A DNA stretch of 19,273 bases from Dentipellis sp. KUC8613 (taxonomy: Eukaryota > Basidiomycota > Agaricomycetes > Russulales > Hericiaceae): the NCBI GenBank assembly GCA_002286715.1, contig NSJX01000146.1:8267-27539 (forward strand), read 5' to 3'. How positions within the stretch are numbered: position 1 is the stretch's first letter; every line of letters begins with the position of its first letter. Shown here in pieces: positions 9,493 through 18,372 of this stretch. Made by a program: the position numbers and the translations under genes. The notes beneath the pieces are model-generated. The model was not told where the DNA came from. It worked only from the letters and a program-made list of their open reading frames with translations, and made no database searches.

Positions 9493-9682
9493 CTATCAGT
9501 GGCACAAGCAGAGCTATCGACCTATCAGTGTTTGTCGACATGTCCGAGTAAGCATCAAACGCACGAAGTGCTGGAGGTCGTAAAGATGTCTGTCTTCACC
9601 TCATTAGGAGGAAAATAGTGGTTTCCACGACAAGGCTGTTAGAATCCGCGATGTCCGTGCCCTGGACGATGACTTGGACCAT

Positions 9683-9971
9683 GGCTGCTCAAGCTCAAGC
9701 TAGTGCTCAAGTCAAAGGTTGCACTAGCAGCTGCAGGCGCAGACCCCGTGCATGGGGAAGGAAGTATCAATGCGGGGAATCACGTGGAAGTGAACGGCCG
9801 GGCCAGAATAAGCGCGCATAAACTCGGCTACCAGTCAACCATGCTCTCTCTCTTTCTGCCGTCTCCTGCCAGCCAATCTGGTCTCTGCCGAGGTACGCCG
9901 CTTTGTCACTCTGCTTCCTGCGACGACCCGCTTACTTATAAGTAACCCCAAGTTCCGTGCGGACACCTGTT
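9683..9971. promoter_or_regulatory. Divergent promoter region between the DUF427 relic (-) and carnitine acetyltransferase (+)
   Basis: The 289 bp between the two start codons would have served both genes. Toward the acetyltransferase there are CCAAT (9873-9877), CCGAGG (9888-9893) and a perfect 14-bp palindrome TTACTTATAAGTAA (9932-9945) containing a TATA-like TTATAAG. CCGAGG/CCTCGG is the core bound by FarA/FarB fatty-acid regulators in Aspergillus; whether a basidiomycete uses it is unknown, and one hexamer is weak evidence. Near 9688-9715 there are repeated CTCAAG words. Confidence 0.45.
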
Positions 9972-12428
9972 ATGTACTCTCTTCGACACAGCCTCGCCGG
10001 TCGTTCTCGTCTTCCCGTATGTCACTCTGCAATCTTTGGAAAGCACTCTATCTAATGACCCAACCCTACAGTCTCCTTCTTTAATGTCCAAAGCACGTAA
10101 AATTCACTCCAAGGCTCCCGATCTGCCTGCCGGTTACAAGGCCGACCCCAGTGCTGTGCCTATGCTTCGCTACCAGGCGTCGCTTCCTCGCCTTCCTGTC
10201 CCTATCCTCTCGTCTACTCTTTCCAAGTACCTCGAATCTGTTCAGCCTCATCTCACTCCTGCCCAATTCTCCCGAACACAGGAAATCGTACGGGCGTTCG
10301 GTGCATCGACCCAAGGCGCAGAGTTGCAAGAACGCCTACAGGCGCGAGCGGCAGATCCGGATACCAAGAATTGGCTCGCAGATTGGTGGAACAATGATGC
10401 GTATATGGGTTATCGCGACTCTGTTGTCGTGAACGTGAGCTACTACTATGTGCATGCCGACGACAAGGCGCGACGTACCTCGGGAAAGCGGGCAGCCGCG
10501 CTTCTCAAGGGCATCCTTCAGTTTAGAGAGTTGGTCGAATCGTACGTGACATTCTATGCTGTGTGCGGCTCTCTAGGCCCAGTGTAGGACGGGGTTCCGC
10601 GATGCCATTTTAGAACTGCCGCAGACGGCGTCCCGAACACCACACTGACATTCAACTTCACAGAGGACACCTAGAACCTGAGAAAGTTCGTGGAGCGCCG
10701 TTATGCATGGCATCCTATAAGTGGTTGTAAGTTCTCTCACAGACAATTCCGTACCTGCGACACTCCGTCGTGGAAAGTCTCATACCTGTCCTTGTTCCAG
10801 ATTCCATGCGAATCGATACCCTGTCATCCCTTCGGACACAGCTCGCAAATTCGACCCGATGACCCACAATCATGTTGTCTTTGTTCGTAAAAACAAGTTT
10901 TACGAGGTGTCGCTTGTCCACGCAGATGGAACCGAGCTGAGCGCTGCAGACCTAGAAGCGTACGACTTTAGCTCCAGACTATGCTTTGGCTTCAACTATC
11001 ACTGACCCTGGACTTTCACCGCACTCTAGGCAAATCGAAGAGGTGATCCAGCTTGCCGGGACCGGAGATGCGATACCCATTGGTGCTCTGACGTCCGAGA
11101 ACAGAGACATCTGGACCAAGGTACGCCATATGGTGTTCCTTGGGATGACGAGGAGTTGACGTCCTTCGCAGGCCCGAGAACATCTCACGAATGTATCACC
11201 TCAGAATGAAGTATCTTTAGAACGGATAGAATCAGCGATGATCATCGTCGCTCTTGATGATACGAAGCCTATCACTCGAGAGCAGATCGGATGGGAATGC
11301 TGGGTTGGTAACGGGCGCAATCGCTGGTACGACAAGCACCAATGTACGGTCTTTTACTATCGATGCGAGGCTATTTTTGACCGGCAAGCCAGTGATCGTG
11401 TTCGACAACGGCCGTTCTGGATTCCTCGGTGAACATTCCTGCATGGACGGCACCCCGACATTACGCATGAACGAGTTTGTTCTCGCCGCGCTATCCGCCA
11501 ATAAGATTGATCTCGGGTCTGCGGAGCCTTCCCCGTACCTGCCCGCTCCGAGAGAAATCACTCTTCAGACCAACGATACCGTCCTCGCCGACGTCCGGGA
11601 TGCAGAAAAGCACTTCGATGAGCTCGTGGGTGCGCACGAGATGGACGTTCTGCATTACGAGGGATACGGGAAGTCGCAGATTAAGCAATACAAGGCGTCA
11701 CCAGACGCTTGGGCGCAACTCGTGAAGCAGCTCGCCTTCCATAAACTCAATGGCCGTCCCGGAGTCACATACGAAAGTTCCCAGACACGCAAATACCAGC
11801 GTGGTAGGACTGAAGTTACCAGGAGTGCCAGCAACGAAAGCAAAGCCTGGGTAGAAGCAATGGAGGATGCGAATGCATCTGTAGGTACTTACCTGTCGAA
11901 CATATCTTTGGTGCTTATTGTTTGTCAGGATGAACAACGCGCTACTCTCTTCCGACGTGCAGTTCACCGTCATTCACAGTACACTGCTTGGGCAGCCGAT
12001 GGTCAGGGTGTGGATAGGCATCTTTACGGCTTGAAGAAGATGTTGGGCGAGGGGGAGAACGTCCCAGAGATATACAAGGATGAGGCATATTCCAGGACAA
12101 ATCACTGGGAGTTATCGACCTCACAGCTGTCTTCACCCTTTGTCGACGGCTGGGGCTATGGGGAAGGTATGTCGGACAAGTTTTTCTCGCCTCGCTCATG
12201 GTGGTATAACATTTGCTAACGGCAGTTTTCCTTGGCCCAGTTGTTCCTGATGGGTATGGTCTCGCGTATGCCATTGGTGACAACTACCTCCGGTGGACTA
12301 TCACTAGCCGCAGGCAGAAGAATGCCGCTCTGAAGCATTATCTGGCCGAGGCTGCCACTGAAACGCGGGCGATGATGGATCGGGCCCTGGCGGCGGCGAA
12401 GGCAAAAGAAACTCATCCCAAGCTTTGA
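9972..12428 (+). CDS. CAT2: Carnitine O-acetyltransferase (mitochondrial/peroxisomal)
   Basis: Nine exons: 9972-10016, 10072-10541, 10664-10726, 10801-10959, 11030-11120, 11172-11343, 11393-11880, 11929-12166, 12226-12428. They sum to 1929 nt (642 aa), typical for the family. The enzyme transfers acetyl groups between CoA and carnitine so acetyl units can leave peroxisomes and enter mitochondria. Family landmarks are YQASLPRLPVP near the N-terminus, WLADWWNNDAYMGYRD, the catalytic His 348 in GEHSCMDGTPT, WAADGQGVDRHLYGLKK and the STS motif in ELSTSQLS (559-561). The first 15 residues (MYSLRHSLAGRSRLP) look like a mitochondrial presequence. Met 20 begins a second in-frame start without it, and the C-terminus PKL resembles a PTS1 peroxisomal signal, so dual targeting as in yeast Cat2 is likely. 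The 11344-11392 intron was placed by restoring the reading DKHQLIVFDNG. The 11881-11928 intron is 48 nt, in frame and without a stop. Confidence 0.93.
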
Positions 12429-12923
12429 TAATCTCTCATATGTTTATCTCTCTTGTCAGTTTAGAGTTCGGACGTGCACTCGGGAACCATTATAAATGGA
12501 AGCAGAAGCATTAGGAGCAGAAGCCGAGCTATCATGCTCGCCTGTGCACCGTACGGTATTGGTTCCGAGACATTTACTAAAATACCTGTTAAACTTGTAG
12601 GACACAGAACCTCAGTCCCAGTGAGAATCGGACCTGGGCACCTCGAACGAGATCGAGTCACAGCGAAAGATTGAGTGAGAGCGAACCGGAACGAGTGAGA
12701 AATAGGAGACTGATTTGATGGCGCCGTGCGTATCGGCGACTTCGTGCCGTGCGCTGCCTTTGCGAAAAGTCCGAGGTTGAGCCAGAGATCAACGCGTTAT
12801 CGCGTTATCTTTCTGCTCCCCCCGGATCTTATCTTGACTCAGACAGATCGCGTGTGTCTCGGAGACGGCGACTTTTGTATCCCTTCCACCATCCACGAGC
12901 ATCGCTGCCGCCGCAAACCGACA
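12429..12923. other. Intergenic region and presumed 5' flank of the transposase gene
   Basis: No gene seen. It holds a TATA-like ATTATAAATGG (about 12490), repeated GGAGCAGAAGC-type words just after it, a run of GAGTGAGAGCGAAC-like degenerate repeats (about 12645-12705), and the tandem octamer CGCGTTAT (12793-12808). No terminal inverted repeat for a complete transposon could be matched to the downstream flank. Confidence 0.35.
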
Positions 12924-15655
12924 ATGGCGTCGCGAACCTTTTACTGCGACTGTACGACGGCTTGCGGAGGAGTCATGACTATCGTCTCTCGTCGTGCGTA
13001 CTACGATCACGCCCGATTCCGCGAGGCAGACATCCAGACGAGGTTGGACGCATTCCTCAATCGAGAGGGAATCGACACACCCAGTCAAGTACAAACGGTT
13101 CTCGCTGATGCCAATGCGTCAGATCGAGCACCATCTGTGGTCCGAGCCACCAGGACGTCGGCGGGTACAGGGAAAGGATCAATGCATGCGGCGCTCGAGA
13201 CAGATGTGGACATGGAGGACACGGGCATCTCGTTTGGAGAGACATCGGTGAGTGTTTCATGGAAAAATCTGTATAGTCTTCTAATTCTATGCTATAGATG
13301 GATTCTGAGGCTACGGATGTCGAAGAGGTCCAGGCGAGAACGCGAAAGACACCCGAAGCGATCGGAGGTACGTACACTTGTGTTTCCCTTCGCAAACCCA
13401 TGATCTGATAGTATGTACCACTCTATAGGCGACGAGGATGACCTGCATCGTGCTGCGAAGCGAGCGCGAACGGTAGGATCACGGCAGATTGTATTCGACG
13501 TCGAAGGGGAACTGGGAAGTGGGGGTTATTTGGATACTGGTATGCTTGCCCTCCGATGCTTTGTTTCTCATTGTGTCCTTACAGTTTCTATGCAACAGGT
13601 AGTGAGAATGACGAGGGTGATGATCCGGCAGACCTAGCTGATCCAGGCAGTATTGCGGACATCGGCAGCGACAAGTCCTGGGATATCGAGGCATCGCTCG
13701 CTGCTGCCATGGATGACCTTCGTGCTCACGAAACTCAGGAAGATGCGGCTGATGATGCTGATGTTGAGCCACTGCTTGGACCCCCGCCTCCTCTCGAGAC
13801 TCTACGTGGTGAGGAGAATGTCTCTGGTGATACTCCAAGTGGCTTCATGGCTGCTGAGGTCAAGACTGCTATGGCTTTTATTGAATTACTGCAAGATGCT
13901 ACTCTGGAGAAATCTGGGCTTGACATAGACTCCATAAATCGACTTCGGAACCCTCCTGAATGTCTTTTGGATCTCTCAGATCCTGCACTTCGCTACAGCA
14001 TAGACTTGTTTCTCTCTGTTAGCAATGCTTCAGAGAAGACTTATAATGATGCTCGTGATGCATATCTCCGTCGTTATCTAGAAGAGGAGGTACTTGGATA
14101 TGAGCAAGTAAAACATCAAGTTGCTGAACTCAGTGGTGTAACACCAATTCCCACAGATATGTGCCCTAATTCATGCATTGCTTACACTGGCCCATATGCT
14201 TCTCTTGAGACTTGTCCATATTGTTCTGAGCCTCGTTATATTCTTCGGTCTGGCAGCTCACGCTCCCGTTGTCCTGCTCCTCGTCGTATCTATCATACCA
14301 TCCCTGTTGGTCCTCAGTTGCAGGCATCCTGGCGTAGCCCTGAAGGTGCTGCAGATATGCGCTATCGAGCAGAAAAGACTGAGGAGATCCTGGAAGAGCT
14401 TGAACAGAATAATGGCTCAGTTCCTGTCTATGAAGATATATTTCATGGTTCAGAATATCTGCAGGCTGTACTTGATGGAAAAATTAAAGATGGTGATATG
14501 TTGCTTATGCTCTCATTGGATGGTGCTCAGCTTTATGAGAGCAAAGCTTCTGACTGTTGGATGTGGATATGGGTGCTATTTGATCTTTCCCCTGACAAGC
14601 GGTATAAAAAAAAATATGTTCTTCCTGGTGGCTTTATACCTGGTCCCAACAAACCCAAAAATGTGGATTCTTTCCTTTTCCCTTCTCTAATGCACCTTGC
14701 AGCTCTGATGAAAGAGGGTCTAAAAATATGGGATGCTGAACATCAAGAGACATTCATTTCACAATTATTCCTTGCATTTGCAGGTGCAGACACTCCTGGC
14801 ATGGTTTATCTCAATGGTTTAGTGGGGCACCATGGAGCATATGGATGCCGTCTATTTTGTCCAGTGAAAGGACGGCACAAGCCACGGGAGCCAACATACT
14901 ACCCTGTACATCTGAAGCCACATGATTACAATGTGGCTGGTTGTGACCATGAAGATTATGATTTCTCTAAGCATTCTGAGATGTCTACTGAGGATTACCA
15001 AGCCTGTCTTGCTTATCTCAAATGTGCAACAAGTGAAACTAATTACAAGCTCAGGCGGAAGCAGACAGGCATTTCAAAGCCAAGCCTATTTAGTGGTCTT
15101 CCTGCAGATTGTATTTTCACTGTTCCAGGCTGCTTTCCTCTGGACATTATGCATCTTGTTGCACTTAATCTGACAGATCTCTTTTTGTCACTTTGGCAAG
15201 GAACAATGGAGTGTGATTCCTCAGATGATATTGAAACATGGGACTTTGCAGTCTTTCGTAATGTGGAGTTATGGAAGTGGCATGGTGCATATGTTGGAGG
15301 TACTCGTCCATATCTACCTGGCATATTTGATCGTCCTCCTCGTGATGTGGCTGACAAGCTGACAAGTGGATATAAATCCCAGGAGTTTCTGACATATTTT
15401 TGTGGCCTTGCACCTGCCCTATTATATGGAATTCTTCCTGAGAAGTACTGGTGCCATTTCTGCAAGCTGATTTCTTCACTACGTATTCTACATCAGCACA
15501 AGATCACAAGTGAAGAAATCATTGAAACCACAATTAATCTCAACTCTTCTGTGAAAGAATTTGAAGAGCTTTACTATTGTCGACGAAAGGATCGTTTACA
15601 TTTTTGTCGTCCATGCATGCATGCTATTATTCATGTTCCTCCAGAATCATGCTGA
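12924..15655 (+). CDS. Tnp2-type (CACTA superfamily) transposase, interrupted by an in-frame stop
   Basis: Exons 12924-13247, 13298-13367, 13429-13539 and 13599-15655 give 853 codons before a TGA at 15653-15655. The N-terminus MASRTFYCDCTTACGG is a Cys-rich start common in basidiomycete proteins of this kind, followed by an acidic low-complexity region. Further on are a Cys-rich motif (CPNSC about 357, CPYC), then SLDGAQLYESKASDCW (Asp 476, a candidate catalytic Asp), TPGMVYLNGLVGHHGAYGCR, CPVKGRHKP and FPLDIMHLVALNLTDLF. These are landmarks of fungal Tnp2-like transposases that cut and paste CACTA elements in the nucleus. The frame continues after the stop with conserved family residues, so this is a decaying copy. 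Base composition shifts from GC-rich in exons 1-3 to T/A-rich in the core after about 13800. Exon joins were chosen to keep the frame. An alternative is a domesticated derivative. Confidence 0.8.
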
Positions 15656-15817
15656 ATTGGACCTCATCCATTGCTTACCCAGTATACTCTTGAGCACACT
15701 ATTGGTAATCTGGGTGAAGAAATTAAACAGCCATCCCAGCCATATGCAAATCTCTCACAACGTGGTGTTCGCCGAGCTCAAGTGAATGCACTGAAAGTAG
15801 CAGTTCCAGAATTCTGA
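15656..15817 (+). pseudogene. C-terminal continuation of the Tnp2-type transposase beyond the stop
   Basis: In the same frame after the TGA come IGPHPLLTQYTLEHTIGNLG and then EEIKQPSQPYANLSQRGVRR and QVNALKVAVPEF, ending at TGA 15815-15817. This matches the conserved TIGNLGEEIRQPS...QRGxRRxQVNAL block of the family, so the upstream stop is a lesion and not the natural end. The TGA sits just before IGP where relatives as I recall often have a basic residue, which a CGA-to-TGA transition would explain. Full-length relatives run well beyond the NAL motif, so the protein is also truncated here. Confidence 0.75.
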
Positions 15818-15840
15818 TTCAGCTATGAATCAGTTTTAAT
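15811..15840 (+). repeat. 30-bp hairpin-forming repeat, copy 1
   Basis: It contains CTGATTCAGCTATGAATCAG, an inverted repeat CTGATTC/GAATCAG around a 6-base loop (15814-15833), and overlaps the terminal TGA of the transposase remnant. A second copy with 28 of 30 bases identical lies at 18343-18372 in the same orientation. Confidence 0.85.
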
Positions 15841-15854
15841 TCCACACTCTACAG

Positions 15855-16049
15855 CCAAAAAAACCGGTGCGCGTCTCCATTTTAATCGCCCCAACAGGAA
15901 AGAGTCTCTCACGATCAAGTTGCGTCAGACATTTGGATTCCCGTAAGAGGACTCAGGTTCGATTCGTCTTTGGTGGCAGGATTTTAGAAGCAGATTATAT
16001 CATTTCAGCAAGCTGGAATCTTACGCATTTTATTTTTAAGTCACCATAG
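15855..16049 (+). pseudogene. Degenerate ubiquitin-like domain exon
   Basis: After a splice-acceptor-like ACTCTACAG (ending 15854) the frame reads KKPVRVSILIAPTGKS and later TQVRFVFGGRILEADYII, ending at TAG 16047-16049. This resembles ubiquitin's first strand (xIxVxxxTGKT) and its QRLIFAGKQLEDG segment, with about 20 residues between them lost or scrambled. Another frame in the gap reads TIKLRQTFGFP, which fits the missing part, so at least two small indels are likely. No ATG begins the frame. It probably derives from the last exon of a host ubiquitin-like-domain gene, perhaps picked up with mobile DNA. The assignment is by eye and moderate. Confidence 0.45.
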
Positions 16050-16053
16050 TTTA

Positions 16054-16065
16054 TTGTATATACAA
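16054..16065. repeat. 12-bp perfect palindrome after the ubiquitin-like remnant
   Basis: TTGTATATACAA starts five bases after the TAG at 16049, in AT-rich sequence that looks like a 3' untranslated region. Confidence 0.6.
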
Positions 16066-16139
16066 AATTCCATCTACTCTACCAGTAACGTATTCTAATG
16101 CCAGTCATTCACCTCATTTGTGCCATTGCTAAGGTTTGT

Positions 16140-17510
16140 AAGGCAGCGCGATGGCGCACAGGGCAGTGATTGGGCGGCACACAGGCATATGAGCAGGGGC
16201 AGCGAAAAGAGGGCAGGAAGGGGTTGCGAGAGGGCGCGAGGGTGCCGACGACGGCGGTGCGATGGATGCACGGGGGCGGCGCAGAGGATGCACGACGGAC
16301 GCTAGATGGGCGCGAGACCTACGTCAGACAGGCCAGGCCCAAGACAGGCGCAACGAGTGCGCGAGATGGATGCAACGATCGCGCCGCCCTGTGACTGCCC
16401 TGTGCCTCATCGCGTCGCCCGGCATGCCTTGGCAATGGCGCAGACCACATGTCTCGCATGCCGCATGCCCTAGCAACAGCGCCACATGCACGCGCAAGAT
16501 GAGCGCGACGACGGCGCGAAGAGGGCACGACGGCGCGAAGGACGCACGAGGGGGGGGGGGGCGGCGCAACGGACGCGTGAAGGGCACGGCGAGGACGTGA
16601 GACGGGCGCGATGAGGGCGCAATAGCGCGACGGCGAAGAGGATGGAGGGCGATGGCATGCGGGAGCGAAACACCGGCGTGTGGGGGCAAAACGGCAGTGC
16701 GCGCCCGTGGAACAGCAGTGGATGGGTGGCGCGAGGCCGGGGGGCGCGAGGCCGTGCTGGGGCGGTGCTGCAATGTGGAGGTAGTGCGGGGGCGAGTGAG
16801 GGCCGCGGCGACGTGCAGATAGCGAGCCTGCGCAAAAGGGGGGGGGCGGAGGGGCGGGAATGAGGGAGCGCACGAGAAGACCCACACGCACGAGGGGGCG
16901 CGGGCGGCGCGTGTGGCAGTGAGGGCGCGTGGAGAAGGGGGGGGGGCAACATGGCGTGCGGGCGGCGACATGGCATGCGGGCGGCGAGACGGCGGGGCAG
17001 GGCGCGAAGACCGGCGCAGGCGCGGGCACGGGCATGTGAACGATGGGCGTAGACAGCGGGGGGCTCGCGACAGCAGCGTGTGGGTACGATTGGAGGCGGT
17101 GGCTTGGGAAAGGGCGAAGGGGACACGACAAGCGCAAAATGACAGGAGACGGCGAGCGAGAGCGGTGGGACCGAGTGGGGGAGACATCAGGGAGCGAAAC
17201 GGTGATGCGGGCGTACGAGAGGGAAGCCTGAGGTGCCACAGCGGTGGCGAGGCTCGACACGACAACGAGGGCAGGCGGCGGCGGCAACACTGTGAGATGA
17301 CTGCACGGCAGCGTGAGGCGGTTGCACGGGGGGGGATAGGGTAGCGGGGTCGGTGCGGGCGACTGCAACGTTGGTGCAAGATGAGGCAAGTGCGGCAGTG
17401 TGAGGGCGGAAGAGGGAGGCCGAGGCGCTAGCGATGAGACGGCAGGGGGCGTGAGAGGGCGCGGCGAGAGGGTGCGGGTACGAGCACCATGATGAAAGGC
17501 CATCTGGCAA
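16140..17510. repeat. G-rich low-complexity block
   Basis: About 1.4 kb with a strongly G-rich + strand built from GGGCGCGAG, GCGCGACGGCG and similar words. G runs reach 12 (16550-16561), 9 (16838-16846), 10 (16937-16946) and 8 (17328-17335), giving quadruplex potential on the + strand. A 394-codon open frame on the minus strand (16319-17503) encodes Pro/Ser/Arg/His/Ala low-complexity sequence and is a composition artefact. Unlike the left minisatellite, no crisp repeat unit was found by eye. Confidence 0.7.
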
Positions 17511-18342
17511 AGGCGGGCGGGAGGTAGAATGGGACAAGAGGGGAATCAGACCGTGTGGATTGGGCGAAGATCTATACGACGTACCTAAAGTCCATGTGCC
17601 GGTATCCTATCTCCTCCACGGCTCTCCTAGATGCTACTTTCGTGTAAAGCACACGAGCATATGTTGAGGAGGAGCATAGCGCAGCTCGATAGGCCAAAGG
17701 GCCTGTGGCTTGTGATTGAATCGGAGCTAAATTGGTTCAATTTCAGCCGAGGTCTGTCGAAAGCGGCAGCGCACGGCAACACGTCAGCATTCAAGCGGAG
17801 ACTGAATGTCGTCTGCTCTGTGGCGCCAAGCCGGACTTCACGAGCTTTTGTCATTCCGCCACCTACGCCGAAAACATGGCGAGTCCATATAAGGAAGTTT
17901 GCTGACCTAATCGCCGCGCCTCGTCTCTGGACTCGCCGACGCCGGGGAGATTGTGGACGGCGGACAATGAATTCATAGTAAACAAAGAACAAATTGTATT
18001 CAACCCTCATCGTTACCTCCTACCTGCTCGTCGCCGCTACCGACATCCCCCCCTCGCGCTCACCGTCTCGCTCGGTGTCAACTTCTCGATCTCGCATCAC
18101 GGGCGCCAGAAGCCACGTCACGTCAGAGGACCTCGGCATTACTCCATTTGGATTACACGATCTCGCCACAGCCCGGCCCGCGAAATTGAAGCCTGTACGC
18201 ACTGCACGACCCCGAGGACCGTCGGGGGGGAAGCTTTGAGTGGGATCCCGTGAAGGATGCAACGAATGGTGGGCGATGCTGACGGTGCTTCAACAGTGGC
18301 TTTGTGGTGAGTGCAACCGGAGTTGTATCAAATTTCGGAAAC
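17511..18342. other. No gene recognised
   Basis: Mixed-composition sequence with short open frames on both strands but no known motif. CCATATAAGG (about 17884) is TATA-like and would point to the + strand. A Ser/Arg-rich frame (17994-18239, ending SEDLGITPFGLHDLATARPA) looks slightly protein-like near its end. I cannot support a gene. Confidence 0.35.
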
Positions 18343-18372
18343 ATTCTGATTCATCTATGAATCAGTTCTAAT
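18343..18372 (+). repeat. 30-bp hairpin-forming repeat, copy 2
   Basis: It contains CTGATTCATCTATGAATCAG, differing from copy 1 (15811-15840) at only two of 30 positions, both outside the pairing arms. The flanks show at most weak similarity to those of copy 1. Confidence 0.85.

Larger units (their letters stand above)
8973..9530. repeat. 29-bp tandem duplication split by the MITE
   Basis: A 28-bp sequence beginning CAGTGGCACAAGCAGAGC is present at 8973-9000 and 9497-9524 without a mismatch. The second copy is followed by T and CAGTG (9526-9530), the start of a third. With the MITE and one target-site copy removed, the two copies become adjacent with a 29-bp period. Confidence 0.85.
8750..9682 (-). 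pseudogene. DUF427-family protein gene, disrupted relic
   Basis: On the minus strand an ATG at 9682-9680 opens MVQVIVQGTDIADSNSLVVE. The next recognisable piece, GNHYFPPNEVKTDIFTTSS (from 9626), is in another frame; a GTGGAAGGAAAC-type sequence appears to have lost four bases. A possible intron (GTGCGT donor near 9574) leads into a 29-bp tandem duplication and an inserted MITE. Then come LWKG (about 8967), an intron starting GTATGC, and MAAYYNATIDGTEIHDSAWQ (about 8913-8850). After a further putative intron come PALRDA, a one-base shift and NIKD-stop-IAFYD (8792-8763), where the TAG (8780-8778) falls at a position usually occupied by Tyr or His. The order GNHYFPP, WKG, YY, AW, IKDxIAFY is the signature of the DUF427 family (PF04248), small proteins of unclear function. 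At least two frameshifts, one stop and an insertion make it non-functional. The family call is from memory of the motif pattern. Confidence 0.72.

Noticed and set aside
8973..9524. The 28-bp flanking repeats as the target-site duplication of the MITE
   Set aside because: The right copy starts four bases after the element end and a third partial copy follows, so a 3-bp CTA duplication inside a 29-bp tandem repeat explains the layout better.
10587..10663. Coding-looking stretch (DGVPRCHFRTAADGVPN) as an extra carnitine acetyltransferase exon
   Set aside because: Splicing 10542-10663 joins LVES directly to GHLEPEKVRGAPLCM, which fits the family; including the stretch runs into a stop and breaks the frame.
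12659..12665. CACAGCG upstream of the transposase as the 5' terminus of a full CACTA element related to the MITE
   Set aside because: Only the first seven bases match the MITE end and no CGCTGTG partner was found downstream within the window.
15951..15962. GGTTCGATTCG-like T-loop suggesting a tRNA
   Set aside because: No acceptor stem, D-arm or anticodon arm can be paired around it; it is better explained as part of the ubiquitin-like QVRFVFGG reading.
16319..17503. 394-codon minus-strand open frame as a proline-rich protein
   Set aside because: It overlaps other equally long frames and is low-complexity throughout; G-rich DNA rarely makes stops on the C-rich strand.
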